A DNA stretch of 64,000 nucleotides, from positions 124,001 through 188,000 of the forward strand of contig JARUPY010000089.1 of the NCBI GenBank assembly GCA_029817715.1. The letters run 5' to 3'. The notes below the pieces were generated by a model, which ran no database searches, was not told where the DNA came from, and worked only from the letters and a program-made list of their open reading frames with translations. Below are positions 38,806-49,931 of this stretch, piece after piece. This DNA is from Melastoma dodecandrum (Eukaryota > Streptophyta > Magnoliopsida > Myrtales > Melastomataceae). How positions within the stretch are numbered: the first letter of the stretch is position 1; every line of letters begins with the position of its first letter. The position numbers and the translations under genes are program-made.

Positions 38806-40903
38806 TCACTCACTCTCCATCAGATCTGCTAAGGTAATTCGGCCACAATTGGTAGTGTCTATAATATCAAACTGGTTGCCTATCTGCACAATGTCGAGAT
38901 CCGATATTTTCCCCATCTCCTTGAGCTTGTATATTATATATTCAGACTTGCTGCAAATAGTGCAGTAGGTTAAAATCATATTTTTCTTGAATGAAAGGGA
39001 AAACATTTCAAGGTAACTGGAAAACAAGCAAGATTAGGTACAAACTACACAAAAACTTGCAGAAATCTGCAATGCGTTGTTAAAACTCGTGACTCAATTC
39101 TTCATGAACATGTCTTTCTTTTTTATAAATATCATCTCAAGCTTGAGAAATATTGGATGGACATAAGACAGTGACAGACAATAAATGCCAGCTGTTTGAA
39201 AGCAAAACACATTTGAAGAGGGATAAGTCTGCCATGTTTATATAGATTAGTTTTAATGACAGTCCGTAATAGTCTTACATGAATGCATACAATGGCACGA
39301 GTGTCCATAGAAAATCTCATGCATGTGTATTTTTCTTGGTATACAAATTTTAATTAATTATGACCATGCCGAAACTATTATAGACAAGAGTACTGGCCGA
39401 AGTGCTTCCTGCTTAACTCCGTATTGAGAAACTACTGACAACTGGAAAAAATATCAGAAGAACCTCCAAAATACAGCTATAACTAATCATTCAAAATTTG
39501 AGGGCATCTAATCATCTTTCTGAAAATATGCCGGGATTCTATGGTTTACTTCATCTAATGTGCTAATTGAACCATTCCATTTGAGATTGGACGATATAAA
39601 GATTTCTAATGCACTTTATTTTAGCATCTCTTACCATCTACACCTGAAGGATTGTTCCTCGTTGGTTCTTGTGAACTAGATATTTAGCGCAATTTAATCC
39701 ATGAAACTGACAAATGTTTGTGTACATCTTGTTTAGGTAATATTGGCCGAATCATCATCAGTCCAACTCATGAGTAAATAACAGAGACACTTATAAGGTA
39801 GTGACATTAGAATTTACAGAAGGGAGGAGTTACCTGATGGATCCATCATTATCCATGTCTGCAGCGAGGAGATCCCCCATGGTCATCTTCTTCTGCAGAA
39901 CTCGTCTTGCTATCCTGCGATTCCTCTGGTCAATCCTCAGCTCTGTGAGATATAGGAAAGCCCTAGCAACCGCCAATGAACTTACAAGCAGCCAGACAAT
40001 GGCGAAACATCTCCCTGCCACGGTCGCGAAGGAATAGTCTCCATAGCCGACCGTCGTTACGGACGTAACAGATAAATAAAAACTGTCTACCCAACTCAAA
40101 TCCTCTAGAAAGTGAGTTACTATCATCCCTACGGCTATACAACCGATCACCACCGCCAACGCCAAGAAAACTTTCATCCTGATCCTCATTCTGCCCTTTT
40201 CCCTGTCTACGATGTACGTCTGAAGCATCTTGTTGAATAGATTCTCATCTACGGTGCCTAATAACACTGCCTCCTGCCTGTCGCAGATGTAGATGACTAA
40301 CCCATTGAGCAGGATATCGACAAGTCCGAAGCCGACCAATATGAAGAAGGAAGTGAAGAGCTTCGTGAATGTCGAATCCGGGACTATATCCCCATACCCT
40401 ATCGTACAAAGGGTGACCACTGAGAAATAAAGCGCGTCCACGGGCTTGAACGTCTCTGTCCCCTTGAACTTCCCGCTTGTAATGAAGACGACGACGCCAA
40501 CCAATGCGTACAACCCGAATGCGAGGAACGCCTGGCGGACAATCCTGGGAGTCTTCGGCGTCAATCTCTGGTCCTCGGAGGATTCGCCCGGGGCATGCCT
40601 TGCGTCGGTGAAAACAGGGGGAGCAGAGTGGGAACGGTGGGTGATCCTCCTCCTCTGCTTGTTCAAGTTAGTGATGAGGTTCACCAGGGAAGAAGAGTTG
40701 GTGGTGGGGTTATTGTTGGCGACGGTGGTGGCGATGATGTGAGAGGCGGATTGCCGGCGGGGGGTGCCGAGGCTGGTCAGGTCCAGGAAGCAGGAAGAGA
40801 AATCAATCTTTAAGCTGGTGGAGGGTAGTGCCTCCGAGGGTTGTGGCAGATGCTGATGATTAGACCTTGGAAGGAGGAGAGGTTGGTCATCATCATCATC
40901 CAT
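38806..40903 (-). CDS. TPK: Two-pore (tandem-pore) potassium channel, TPK2/3/5-like
   Basis: K+-selective channel, probably of the vacuolar membrane. Exons 40903–39834 and 38950–38806 give 404 residues, with the codon split at the join. Order: an acidic N-terminus; a 14-3-3 docking motif RSHSAP (about residue 93); four membrane helices; the first pore TLCTIGYGDIVPD; the second pore SVTTVGYGDYSF; then a C-terminal EF-hand DMDNDGSIRKSEYIIY split by the intron, and a second, weaker one, DTTNCGRITLADL. Both filters keep GYGD, so potassium selectivity should be intact. The intron within the EF-hand region is the normal plant TPK arrangement. The pore sequences (CTIGYGDIVP) place it nearer TPK2/3/5 than TPK1. 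The start ATG lies in an acidic run, with no better candidate. Confidence 0.94.
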
Positions 40904-43584
40904 GGTGAATCTGAATCCTTGGCGACATGAATGAATTCAAATGGATTCGGTGATTAGGTATGTTCTTTTCCTTCAAATTTATGGATCCCTCATTTCTCCG
41001 GAAGATTGAGATGTGGTTTTAAGGATTTGGGGAGGGAGGGGAGGGATGGGAAGGTTCTGCAACTACTGGTCAATTCGAATGTTGGAGAAAGAATAAGAAG
41101 AAGAGTGTGGGTTGTGTCGTCTGGTAGTTTTCTTGGGTTTGTTCCGAGCTATGAGTCAGATCGGAGTTCAAGTCCCTGACCCATTCTCATTATTTCCTTT
41201 CTTGTTTTTTTGTCAATGCTCGCCAGATGAACTCTCTTGTCGTTATTATTATTTCTTTCTTTCTTTTTCTTTAAAAAATAATAAGTCATTTGCGTGTCTT
41301 ATACTTTTTTTCTTTTTTTTTTTCCATCTGTTTTAAAAATTCTTTTCACTTGTACGTTTTTTACTTGTATTTTAATTATTTCAATCCTATGAATTTTATT
41401 TAGAAATAAAAAAAAAATTGTTTAAACTTGTAAGATGATCTTAAGCCGTGCTTATCTCCGGCTTCTATTCGCCTCGTCGTACATTTATTTCTTTTTACCG
41501 AAAATCATTACGTTGCTCGGATCCCCTCTCTACCCCTCGGATGGTTTCACTCCCCCGTGTATTTAGATATTTCTAGAGCTGGGTGGGCTGATTAAGATGG
41601 TCCGGAATATGCCTTGTTTTAAGAAAATTAACGTGATCCCCCCTCCCCGCTCCTCTTTATTTTATTTATTATTATTATTGAGTGTTACTGAATAAAGCCT
41701 TTAAACCACGACTTTATGGAATAGCAATTTTTTATAAATTGAAAATCGCGGTTTTATTTCCGGAATTTAGAAATTTAGAACTTGACTGAACCGTAATTAT
41801 GTTCATTCCTTCTTTATCTCAACTCTTCTAAAGCCGTTGTTAGTGACAACGATGTCAAAATCATTGTCCCAAATAACGAATTTATTTTTTAAATATTCGT
41901 AAAAAACTAACCGAACTCCATAAAAAACCTCACGGTTTTCAAATGGCCTACTTTTATGTCATTTAATTGCATAAAACTTTGCAGGCACGCCTACTGATAG
42001 AACCAACTAACTATGAGACCAAGCTTTTATCTTTTTGACACAACATTAAATGGCTTCGCCTTTTGCTATCGCGGTTTATGTGACCTCGCATCTAACGAAG
42101 AGGATGTAGCCTGGTCACGACTGACAGCTCGAGTCCACTACAACTTCCGAAAGCTTCCCCGAGGTCACGAGCGACTGCGAGGCTTCTGTCGTCCTATCGA
42201 AGCCGAAATGGAAAGGACGATAGCCGGAAGGGAGATATCGTATGGCATATACCAAATAGACTCATTTGGAGGGGTAATGAACCTGTCTGTATTATTGAGC
42301 TATGTCCCTTCAAACCATTTGCTTAACCTAAAATGGCATTGGAGTTAGTTACAATCAGGGTGACCAAATGTGATTCGTATTATTGAGCTATGTCCGAATA
42401 AGATGCAGAGTTTTATCTTTTGAACAAGCAGTGGAAGGATGTAATAATATGTTTCCTAGTAAGTTTGACAACCTTGTGTAGTACGTAACTAACTAGGAGG
42501 AGAGCTAAGCAAACAAATGGTCCAATTCCGACCTACCAACCCTTCATGGTGAACATATGATGCAAGTACAGGTCGATTTTCAAAGTATATGAGTGCATCC
42601 CTCTCCATCTCTAGGACAAGAAGGAATTCATGTATATGATAATGAATTCTGATCATAATGTCTAATTGAGAGATGAATCGTCATTGCCTAGAACCATAAA
42701 GAGTTGGGAGACCCAAACTATCACATTCGCTCTGTCGATAACAACACCTGACGCTCATTCCCTTCGCTCGAGGAAGAACTACAACCAAAAAGACTAAGGA
42801 CTTCCGACAGAATGACTAGACAATTAGGAACATGGTAGAAGTAAAATATTGGTGGCAGATGTGCACCAAGAGCGCTTCATTCATCGGCTTCGAGGAGAAG
42901 CGGGTATGGCACCAAGAACCTGAGACAAAGTAGCCTAGCTTTAGAGTGAGCACTGTCATAGAACTCCCAGTAGAGGCTATAGATTTCAACCGGGTCCCTC
43001 CCAGAGAGAGACAAGCAGACTCCAATCTGTTACCAAAGTCCACCACCTCCTCCATGCCAATTAACACGGCGATGCTAGCAAAGGACTTGGCAGCCACTGC
43101 GGCGGCCTTCAAAAGGAAAAAGGAAGAAGAAAAGAGGAGGTAAGGGATCTAGCATATGGTCTTTCATTAATCGCATCCTTCACGGCCGACAGAGAAGCTG
43201 ATGGCGACCATTTGATAGAGTCGTAGTTCCCTTTTTTCTTAATGTAACAGAGTGGATGATGGAAGGAACTCCCCAAGATCCTCTCCTCCATCACAATCCC
43301 GTTTCTGCCTCTGTATTTGTTGATCGAGGGGCAGGGCTCATTCGAATTGATACCTCCACAACCTCCTTCAGGAAGGGTCCCAGAACTTCGACATCTCCTT
43401 CCTTGTGCGCGTTATCTCTACAACTCTCTCCCTGCTCGGACAATTCCTTGGAGAATCCATTAGATCTCCCCATCGCAGTTATCCCTATAATAATAATTAG
43501 ACCAAATCACATTCTCAACTTCCAACATTGATCATTCATCGTCTCTTGAGACAATGCTTGCCTTCTCCAAGTCATTTGTCCTAG
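40904..43584. other. Long intergenic stretch, repeat-rich
   Basis: The left end is the TPK promoter. From about 41280 to 41960 the DNA is AT-rich with scattered palindromic motifs (CCACGACTTTATGG, AAAATCGCGGTTTTATT). Short open frames at 42013–42348 and 42946–43143 match nothing I know. The piece 42740–43550 has base composition like retroelement remnants, but no domain can be named. Confidence 0.4.
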
Positions 43585-44062
43585 GATGTGGTGTTCGCCC
43601 GTGTTGTGTTCTTCCTGTGCAGCTGCCTCTTCGACAAGCTGACTAACAAGGACCCCATGATATGGCCGCTGCTGGGGATCAAGCCTTCCATTCCCCTGTG
43701 GCGAGACAATGTACATGAGTGGTGGTCTGTCCATGCCCTGAAGAAGGCAGGGGGGAACGTTCCATTTTAGAGGTGCATGGTTTGGCATGATGTGTGGGAT
43801 CATGACTGTGGACCCTGCCAATGTCCGAGTACATGCTCAGGAACAACTTCAGAAACTACCCCCAAGGGGAAGTACTACAGGGAGAGACTTGTGGACCTGC
43901 TTGGAGATGGGATATTCAATGCCGACGATGAGCTGTGGAAGGAACAGCGTCATGTCAGCCAGGCTTGTGCGTCATTCATATCACTCTATGCAGGAACTGG
44001 TGCACGACAAGCTCATGAAGATTCTTGAGAGGACAGTGGAGTGCTGAGGCATGATCGGCTCG
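43585..44062 (+). pseudogene. Cytochrome P450 pseudogene (CYP86-clan N-terminal part)
   Basis: The reading begins with the hydrophobic VVFARVVFFLCSCLFDKL anchor, followed by DPMIWPLLGIKPSIPLWRDN, VHEWWSVHALKKAGGNVPF, a stop, and then in shifted frames GIMTVDPANV and KGKYYRERLVDLLGDGIFNA with DDELWKEQRHVS. MQELVHDKLMKILERTV follows. These are typical of the N-terminal third of CYP86-clan fatty-acid hydroxylases. At least one stop and two frame changes occur, and the heme-binding half is absent, so it is a truncated relic. Confidence 0.85.
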
Positions 44063-44338
44063 CTCGACTCGACGGAGTTGTCTGCCACCGGCTTTTCTAA
44101 AAAGACATGATTGATCAAAGAAGATGACTGGATTGATAAACGGAAATGGATAACTGAGAAGATGACTGCCACTCGAGGAAAGCTTTTTAGTTCAACTTAC
44201 AGAGTCATAGGAAGTAAATCTAAAAGGGAACAAAGAATAACCTTTGTCTCCCAGGTTCCCACCACACCGCTTCTAATGTTTTACGGTTGAGAACAACGAA
44301 TAAAATAAGATCCGATTCATGCGGCATTCGCCCAGCAA

Positions 44339-46966
44339 CTACCCGCCAATGAGAACGTAGCTTGTGCCATCAGGGAGCAGATCCGCAGCGGTAGGAGGAA
44401 CGGTCCTTCTGGCGACAGATTTTCGAACCTGAGCGTGCGATTCCGCCTCATGCTGGAACATTCGAACAACCTCCTGGAGTTCCAACTTTCGGACCTCGAC
44501 GTCCTCCTCGATGACGGGTTTCTTTAGTCCAAGGTAGAGTAAGCCAATCAAGATCAAGACAATCCCCGCGAGAACCAGGAGGCACGTGAACAGAGTGAAT
44601 GCGTAGGGGGAGTCGTCGGAACCGGGTATACCATCTACATTTATGCCGAATAGCCCGGTCACGATGGACAGCACGAGTCCACAACCTCCGAAAACTCCTA
44701 GATTATGAGTGACAGTGAGGCTTCTGTCCTACGAAAACCCGAAAGGATTTGCTGTGAGCCTAGTTGCAAGTTGTGAAAAATATATGACAGGAACGAAATA
44801 GACGATGGATAATTAACCTGTAACCATGCTCGGACAGTACTCTGCATGACATCTTGGATTGTGAATAAGCGGCCGCGGACCGCCTCTTGCTCTTCAATCA
44901 TTTGCCTGGTACTCCTTTGTATTCCTTCCAGCAAGGCCCAAGTCTTGTTTCCTCGCAGATGCTGAAGTAGTTCAAAAACTATCTCCTCTCTTGCATGGAG
45001 AGACCATTTTACTCGTATTACCTGTCAACAATATAAAACAGAGAATCCAAACTCGATAAATAACAGTACACCAAGGCAGCACATAATTACAACTACCAAG
45101 ATTTATTGTCGGAATGGTGGCACATCAGTGCAGTACCTGTGTCGATAACTTTCTGATCTCCTGGTTTAAGATTATGCTGAATAAATGCATATCTTCTTGA
45201 GTTCTCCTATTCAACAAGGAGGTTCACATGCTGCAGTAATTTATGTCTGAAAGGAAGTAAATTCAAACCAAGGGAAGTGGTTCACAGAAGCCTGCACCTG
45301 TTCATGAACATTAGTTCGATCTCGTCGGCTGCACCAAATATAGTTTTGCGGAACAGTCTGCAAGACAGCCAGGAAGATGATGATCCGATGAAAACAAGAA
45401 AAATTACACTTTTGAGGTATGCAACTTCTTTATTTTAAATTGAGATGTAAATGTTCTGAAAATTTTAAGAAAACATATCATAACAAAGCCTTAACAAATC
45501 AACTTCTTCCTGGGGGATCTATAAACATAAATAAAGGGAGAAAGACTCATACCTGTCATCCCATCGAGCCAGGCGACAGGCCAGATGTGCTACGATCTCA
45601 TGAATGCTCCTAGGTATGTTGTAGCATCCAGCAGCGAGCAGTTCCTGAATAATGATGAATGGAGCCACATTCAGCGAGCAGTTCCTAGGTATAGACAATC
45701 CAGAAAACAGCATTAAGGATGCTGGCTTTCCTTTCCTCATTAACAAACCTGAACTTCTGCAATACCTAAGACATTGATGTTGCTTGCAGACCCTTTGACA
45801 TGAAGTGCTGTGACTAAAAAGTTTTGGGCCTGCCAAGACCGTAAGACGACTGGGATGTCGTCCTCATCAATATATGGGTCGCCCGCAGACTGTCCTAGCA
45901 ACTCAAACAGAAGGCCTCCTGCAACTCTCACTGGAACCTGTCATTAAAACTATCCTCAATGGGGCGCTCACAGTTGCATATGTGAAGTTCAAAACGTATT
46001 CACTTCCACCCACCAAATGGTCAGCCCCACCATATCTACAAGGAACTAACATAAAGCATGTTAAAACAATTCTATTTTGGAGGGTAAAGGTATAGCAACG
46101 TCTCTTGACTTCGATTTCTGCCATTTTACCACGACAGCACTCAGTTCTGCTCTGCCAATGCTGCACATATGACATTCTAAGGTTCTTAAACTAGCTGATG
46201 TCCTACTACAAAGTTATATATACATCATATCGATAAATATTTTCAGAAATTCAAGATTCTTTCCAGAATATGAGATAAAGTAAATGACGGCTCAAAGTTT
46301 TCTAGAACAGCCGAAGATTATCACTAGGAAGATCTCTAATAGAAGAAAGAAACAATGCCCAAGCAGGAAAAAGAAGAAGAGATCTACCTCATAGAAAAGG
46401 TGTTTCATCCTCTCACTAATCAACCTACTTTCGTCGAGCAGAGCAGTGCTTATGGCAGGATGTAACCATGATGCTTTGCTTAGCCATGATTTAATGTGCT
46501 GGTGATCTGCTGCAACATGGCACCACCAAGTGGGCCCCACCGGTCTCTCCCAATATGGGCTAGCCACATCAGCAACGGTGACATCATCTTCTTCGCTGGA
46601 GAAATCCATAAGCTGTTTATTCCAGACATCACTAGCCTGCACTGTCTGAATGAGCTCAGATATCCTAGACCAACCGATTGGCACCCAATGACTTCCTGGT
46701 AGATCTTCGCTGGCCTTTTCAAAATTACAGGCAGAAATATGAGCAGGATCATCTGAAACACTGCTTCTTTCCGGTGGAGTGGATCTAGAAGGGTCACTTC
46801 TTCCCAGTTCAGTCCATTGATCAATTGTGGGTTCCGTGTTCTCATAGACATTCCTTTTGTCATGGATGGATGCATGGACTTTGGACCTGGACTTTGTATG
46901 GCTTTGGTGGCTCCGAATGTACTCAAAAGCGCAGATAAGTCCATCAGTCCAAAGGTTCTTTAGCAT
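44339..46966 (-). CDS. CorA-like divalent cation transporter (non-MRS2 plant group)
   Basis: Predicted Mg2+ or other divalent metal channel with a large soluble N-terminal domain and two C-terminal membrane helices. Seven exons (46966–46388, 45937–45749, 45646–45555, 45357–45298, 45206–45137, 45021–44818, 44728–44339) sum to 1,584 bases and 527 residues. Blocks: SWLSKASWLHPAISTALLDE with SRLISERMKHLFYE, VPVRVAGGLLFELLGQSAGD, PVVLRSWQAQNFLVTALHVK, HEIVAHLACRLARWDDRLFR, VIRVKWSLHAREEIVFELLQ, LFTIQDVMQSTVRAWLQDRS, then the first helix ending GLFGINVDGIPG and the second (FTLFTCLLVLAGIVLILIGL). The CorA signature GMN is GIN here, as I recall for this plant subgroup and for ZntB-type relatives, so the ion preference may differ from MRS2 proteins. 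The N-terminal start is less certain than the rest. Confidence 0.88.
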
Positions 46967-49931
46967 GGTATAGATCGTCAAATGAACAGTACAACTGTGA
47001 TGAATGAGTTGAATCTTTTTTAGCCAAAATATCAGTAGCACTGTTGTTTTCCTTCTCAAGCCAACTTGCGTGGAAACATCTGCAGAACCTTAATAACTAC
47101 GAGAAAATCTGAAAAGAAAATGAGGAAACAAATAAAACAATCCATTAGTAAGTAACACTCATTTGGCATGGCCTCATCTTCCATCATTAACTAAACAGCA
47201 ACGCATAACTGATCATTGCAATGATAAACCTGGTCAACTGTTTGTGTGGCCTACTTCTCACCACGATCCTTCTAATAGCTCAACAGCACAAATGAAGGAT
47301 ACCCAACTACTAACAATTCTCTGAAAACCTTTGAAAATGATGCAAGGCACAGTCAGCATTGAAAGTTATCGACAACCACGAAAGATCAAAGGCAACAGTC
47401 CAATTCACGATGCAGGAACACCGAAAAGACATGCTGTCCAGTTAAGGCAGCTTGTTCGCTTGCCAGGACGACATTGGAACCTCTTCTCTGCAGCCGTCCA
47501 TTCTTCCGACAGCTGCAGGACGGCAGGTAATCTCGATAGGGCAAAACAAAGGCGAAATCCACAATACAGCCAAAAAGCACCGTCAAGTAAATACCCAGAA
47601 CTGGGAAAACTATGCCATTACTTTCCAGAACAAAACGATCCCAGATGAATTCCGCCAACGGCCGTCAATACCCAGATGAATACCGCGAACGGTCCTGGTT
47701 CGATTCTTGTTAGGTAGAAAATGTTTTAGTTTTTTGAAAATAAATATTAAAAGTTGTTGTTATTAGAAATCGAAGTCCGGACTTTTCGTAATTTATGAAA
47801 TAACTTTAACCAATTCAGTTAGAAGGGGAATTTTTGAAAATTCACCATTTATTTACATATTAAAGGGGCATGTTTTCAAAACCTGCCCCCGAAACACTCT
47901 TTTTTTTTTTAAGTATTAGAGAGGCGGGTTTTGGTCAAAACAGGGTATTAGTAGCATAGCAAAAATGCGATGAATGAACAATTTAATATTACTGCGCAAC
48001 ATACCATACCAATCAACCAAAGGGTAGAACTCGCCCATCCCATTTTACACGAATCGCCCTCTTTATTATTTGGGAAATGCACCCCTCGACGGTATCGAGA
48101 TAATTTACGAAACTCGGACCGTTTTTCGTAAATTTTTTAAAAAATTAACGATAAATTCGTACAAAACTCGAGAAACATGAAGGATGAGATCACACATGCC
48201 GGTGGGTTTCGATTGGAAGATGACGAGGAAATCGTCGACGTCGTACCAAAAGATGGGCTTGTCATGGCGTCCGATCATCACGTCCATCCCAGCAAATGTG
48301 TTTTGGCGGGTTTAGTCTGTCGACCTTTAACACATTGGAAAAAGCAGGAAAAGCTTCTAACTTCAGCTTCATTTTGCATTAAATTCGGCACGAATTCTAC
48401 ATGCCGAGCCGCCCACTTGGAACTCGCACACTTGTCGACTTGGGGCACTCTGTCCGCAATTTTGCAGCGCCGGTTTGTTTAAAAAAAAATATCGCAAAAG
48501 TACTGTTATAATTTCAAAAAATCTAAAATATGTCTGTTGTCGCTGTAAATCACAGCACTAAAAATATAAAAATATCAGGACACTAAATAAATTTAACAAT
48601 GTTGCGATTCTTAATCACGACATTATGTGAAGTGAATTACATGACATAATATCACGGTTGAGAACCGCGACACCGTTAGATTCAACCAGTGACACGGTTC
48701 CTAATTATGATTTTAATTATATATAAATTAAAACGTTTCAAAATTCACGGCCCAACTGGTCAACTGTGACTCTTAGTATTACCTCTTCGGAGGGGTCTTA
48801 AGCTTGTCTTCTGGCCCAAAATTAATACATTTGACCAACTCGGTTATCTTCATGTTGTAACGACTGACAATTTATTTTTATATATTTAGTGAGTGTCGCG
48901 GTTAATCGCGGCACTGCTCAGCCACCAGATAAATCATGAATTTTCCAAGTGTCCTAATGTCGTGATTGGCAACCACGTTTTTACTAAAGTCGCGATTACT
49001 GACCGCGTTTTTATGTAAGATGTTATTTGGGATAACATAAAGTCGCGATTGGGAACCGCGATTTGATTGTAAGCTAAAGTCGTGGTTTCTAACTGCGACA
49101 CTATGATGTATATGTGTAATTTCGCAAACTTTGATCGTATTTGACAATTTTTTTCGAAACTAACCGTACTGCTTATAAACCTCGCACCGCGACAACCATA
49201 TGAGATGCAAAGAGCAGCCCAGCGTCTGTCAATGATATTGCCAACCCACTACTAGGGAAAGTCCACAGCCTCGGGGATTGCGCAGATCAAGGGTACTCTG
49301 CGCGACATTGTCCTCTTAAACCGATCTCACAGAGGAGCTTACTCGTCTCGATTCGTAGCTCCAACAGTGTTTGCCGGGTTCTCATGGTAGGATTCCACAC
49401 TTTCATGACCATTTTTTCTTTGGCAGGTAACACATCTCCAATAAAATAGAAGCAAGGCGCGTACAGGCAGGCCAGTTATTTTATGAATATACAGTTGAAA
49501 ACAGATCCTATCCCCCTCCTAGAAACAAAATATGTACCCCAACACACCCATACGAACAACCTTCGGGTTCTCGAAGCAAGCAGCAGAGCCACTTGACTGA
49601 GTTGAAACATACGTAACTGGAAGGCTACATACAAAACCAGAAGAGCACAAACATCGCCAGGCTTCAGCAGCAGCCAGTGGACTGTGTTCCTTAAGCAGCA
49701 GACGGGGATATGCATTGCCGCAAATCTTCACAGTCTCTTCCGATTACGAACAATCATTACCCACTATCTTTACTAAAGAAGACTTCCCCATAACTTAGTT
49801 TCGCCCTTCCATGACCACCTTTCACTTACCGACCTCCGTTCTGTTCAGTTAATTACTGGCACAACAGTTAGCAACACCCCCAAGCCAAAAATATTAACAA
49901 GGCTTACGGGGATGGTTGACTTGTGTGGGTG
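46967..49931. other. Intergenic region with a palindrome cluster; Mei2-like 3' flank at right
   Basis: From about 47700 to 48480 the DNA is AT-rich with an unassigned open frame (48177–48482). From about 48600 to 49110 short palindromic units are clustered. The right part, near 49500–49931, is the 3' flank of the Mei2-like gene. No further gene is recognised. Confidence 0.5.
48600..49110. repeat. Cluster of imperfect GTCGCG-type palindromes
   Basis: At least seven units of about 20 bases follow the pattern (G)TCGCGATT–short spacer–AACCGCGA with variants. Examples: ATCACGGTTGAGAACCGCGA (about 48651), GTGTCGCGGTTAATCGCGGC (48894), GTCGTGATTGGCAACCACG (48958), GTCGCGATTACTGACCGCG (48989), GTCGCGATTGGGAACCGCG (49042), GTCGTGGTTTCTAACTGCGA (49079). 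They are separated by unrelated AT-rich sequence. Similar single units occur at about 36275, 41745 and 57740. Confidence 0.7.

Noticed and set aside
45903..46035. A frame reading RYGGADHLVGGSEYVLNF … SSESCRRPSV that overlaps the CorA-like exon at 45903–45937 in another frame, at first taken as a frameshift or collapsed repeat.
   Set aside because: Splicing from 46388 directly to 45937 gives LFYE|VPVRVAGGLLFELLGQ in frame, and the total is an exact multiple of three. The other frame is intronic chance.
48177..48482. A 101-residue plus-strand frame beside the palindrome cluster, as a gene.
   Set aside because: No family resemblance and no supporting promoter or intron signals; left as unassigned.
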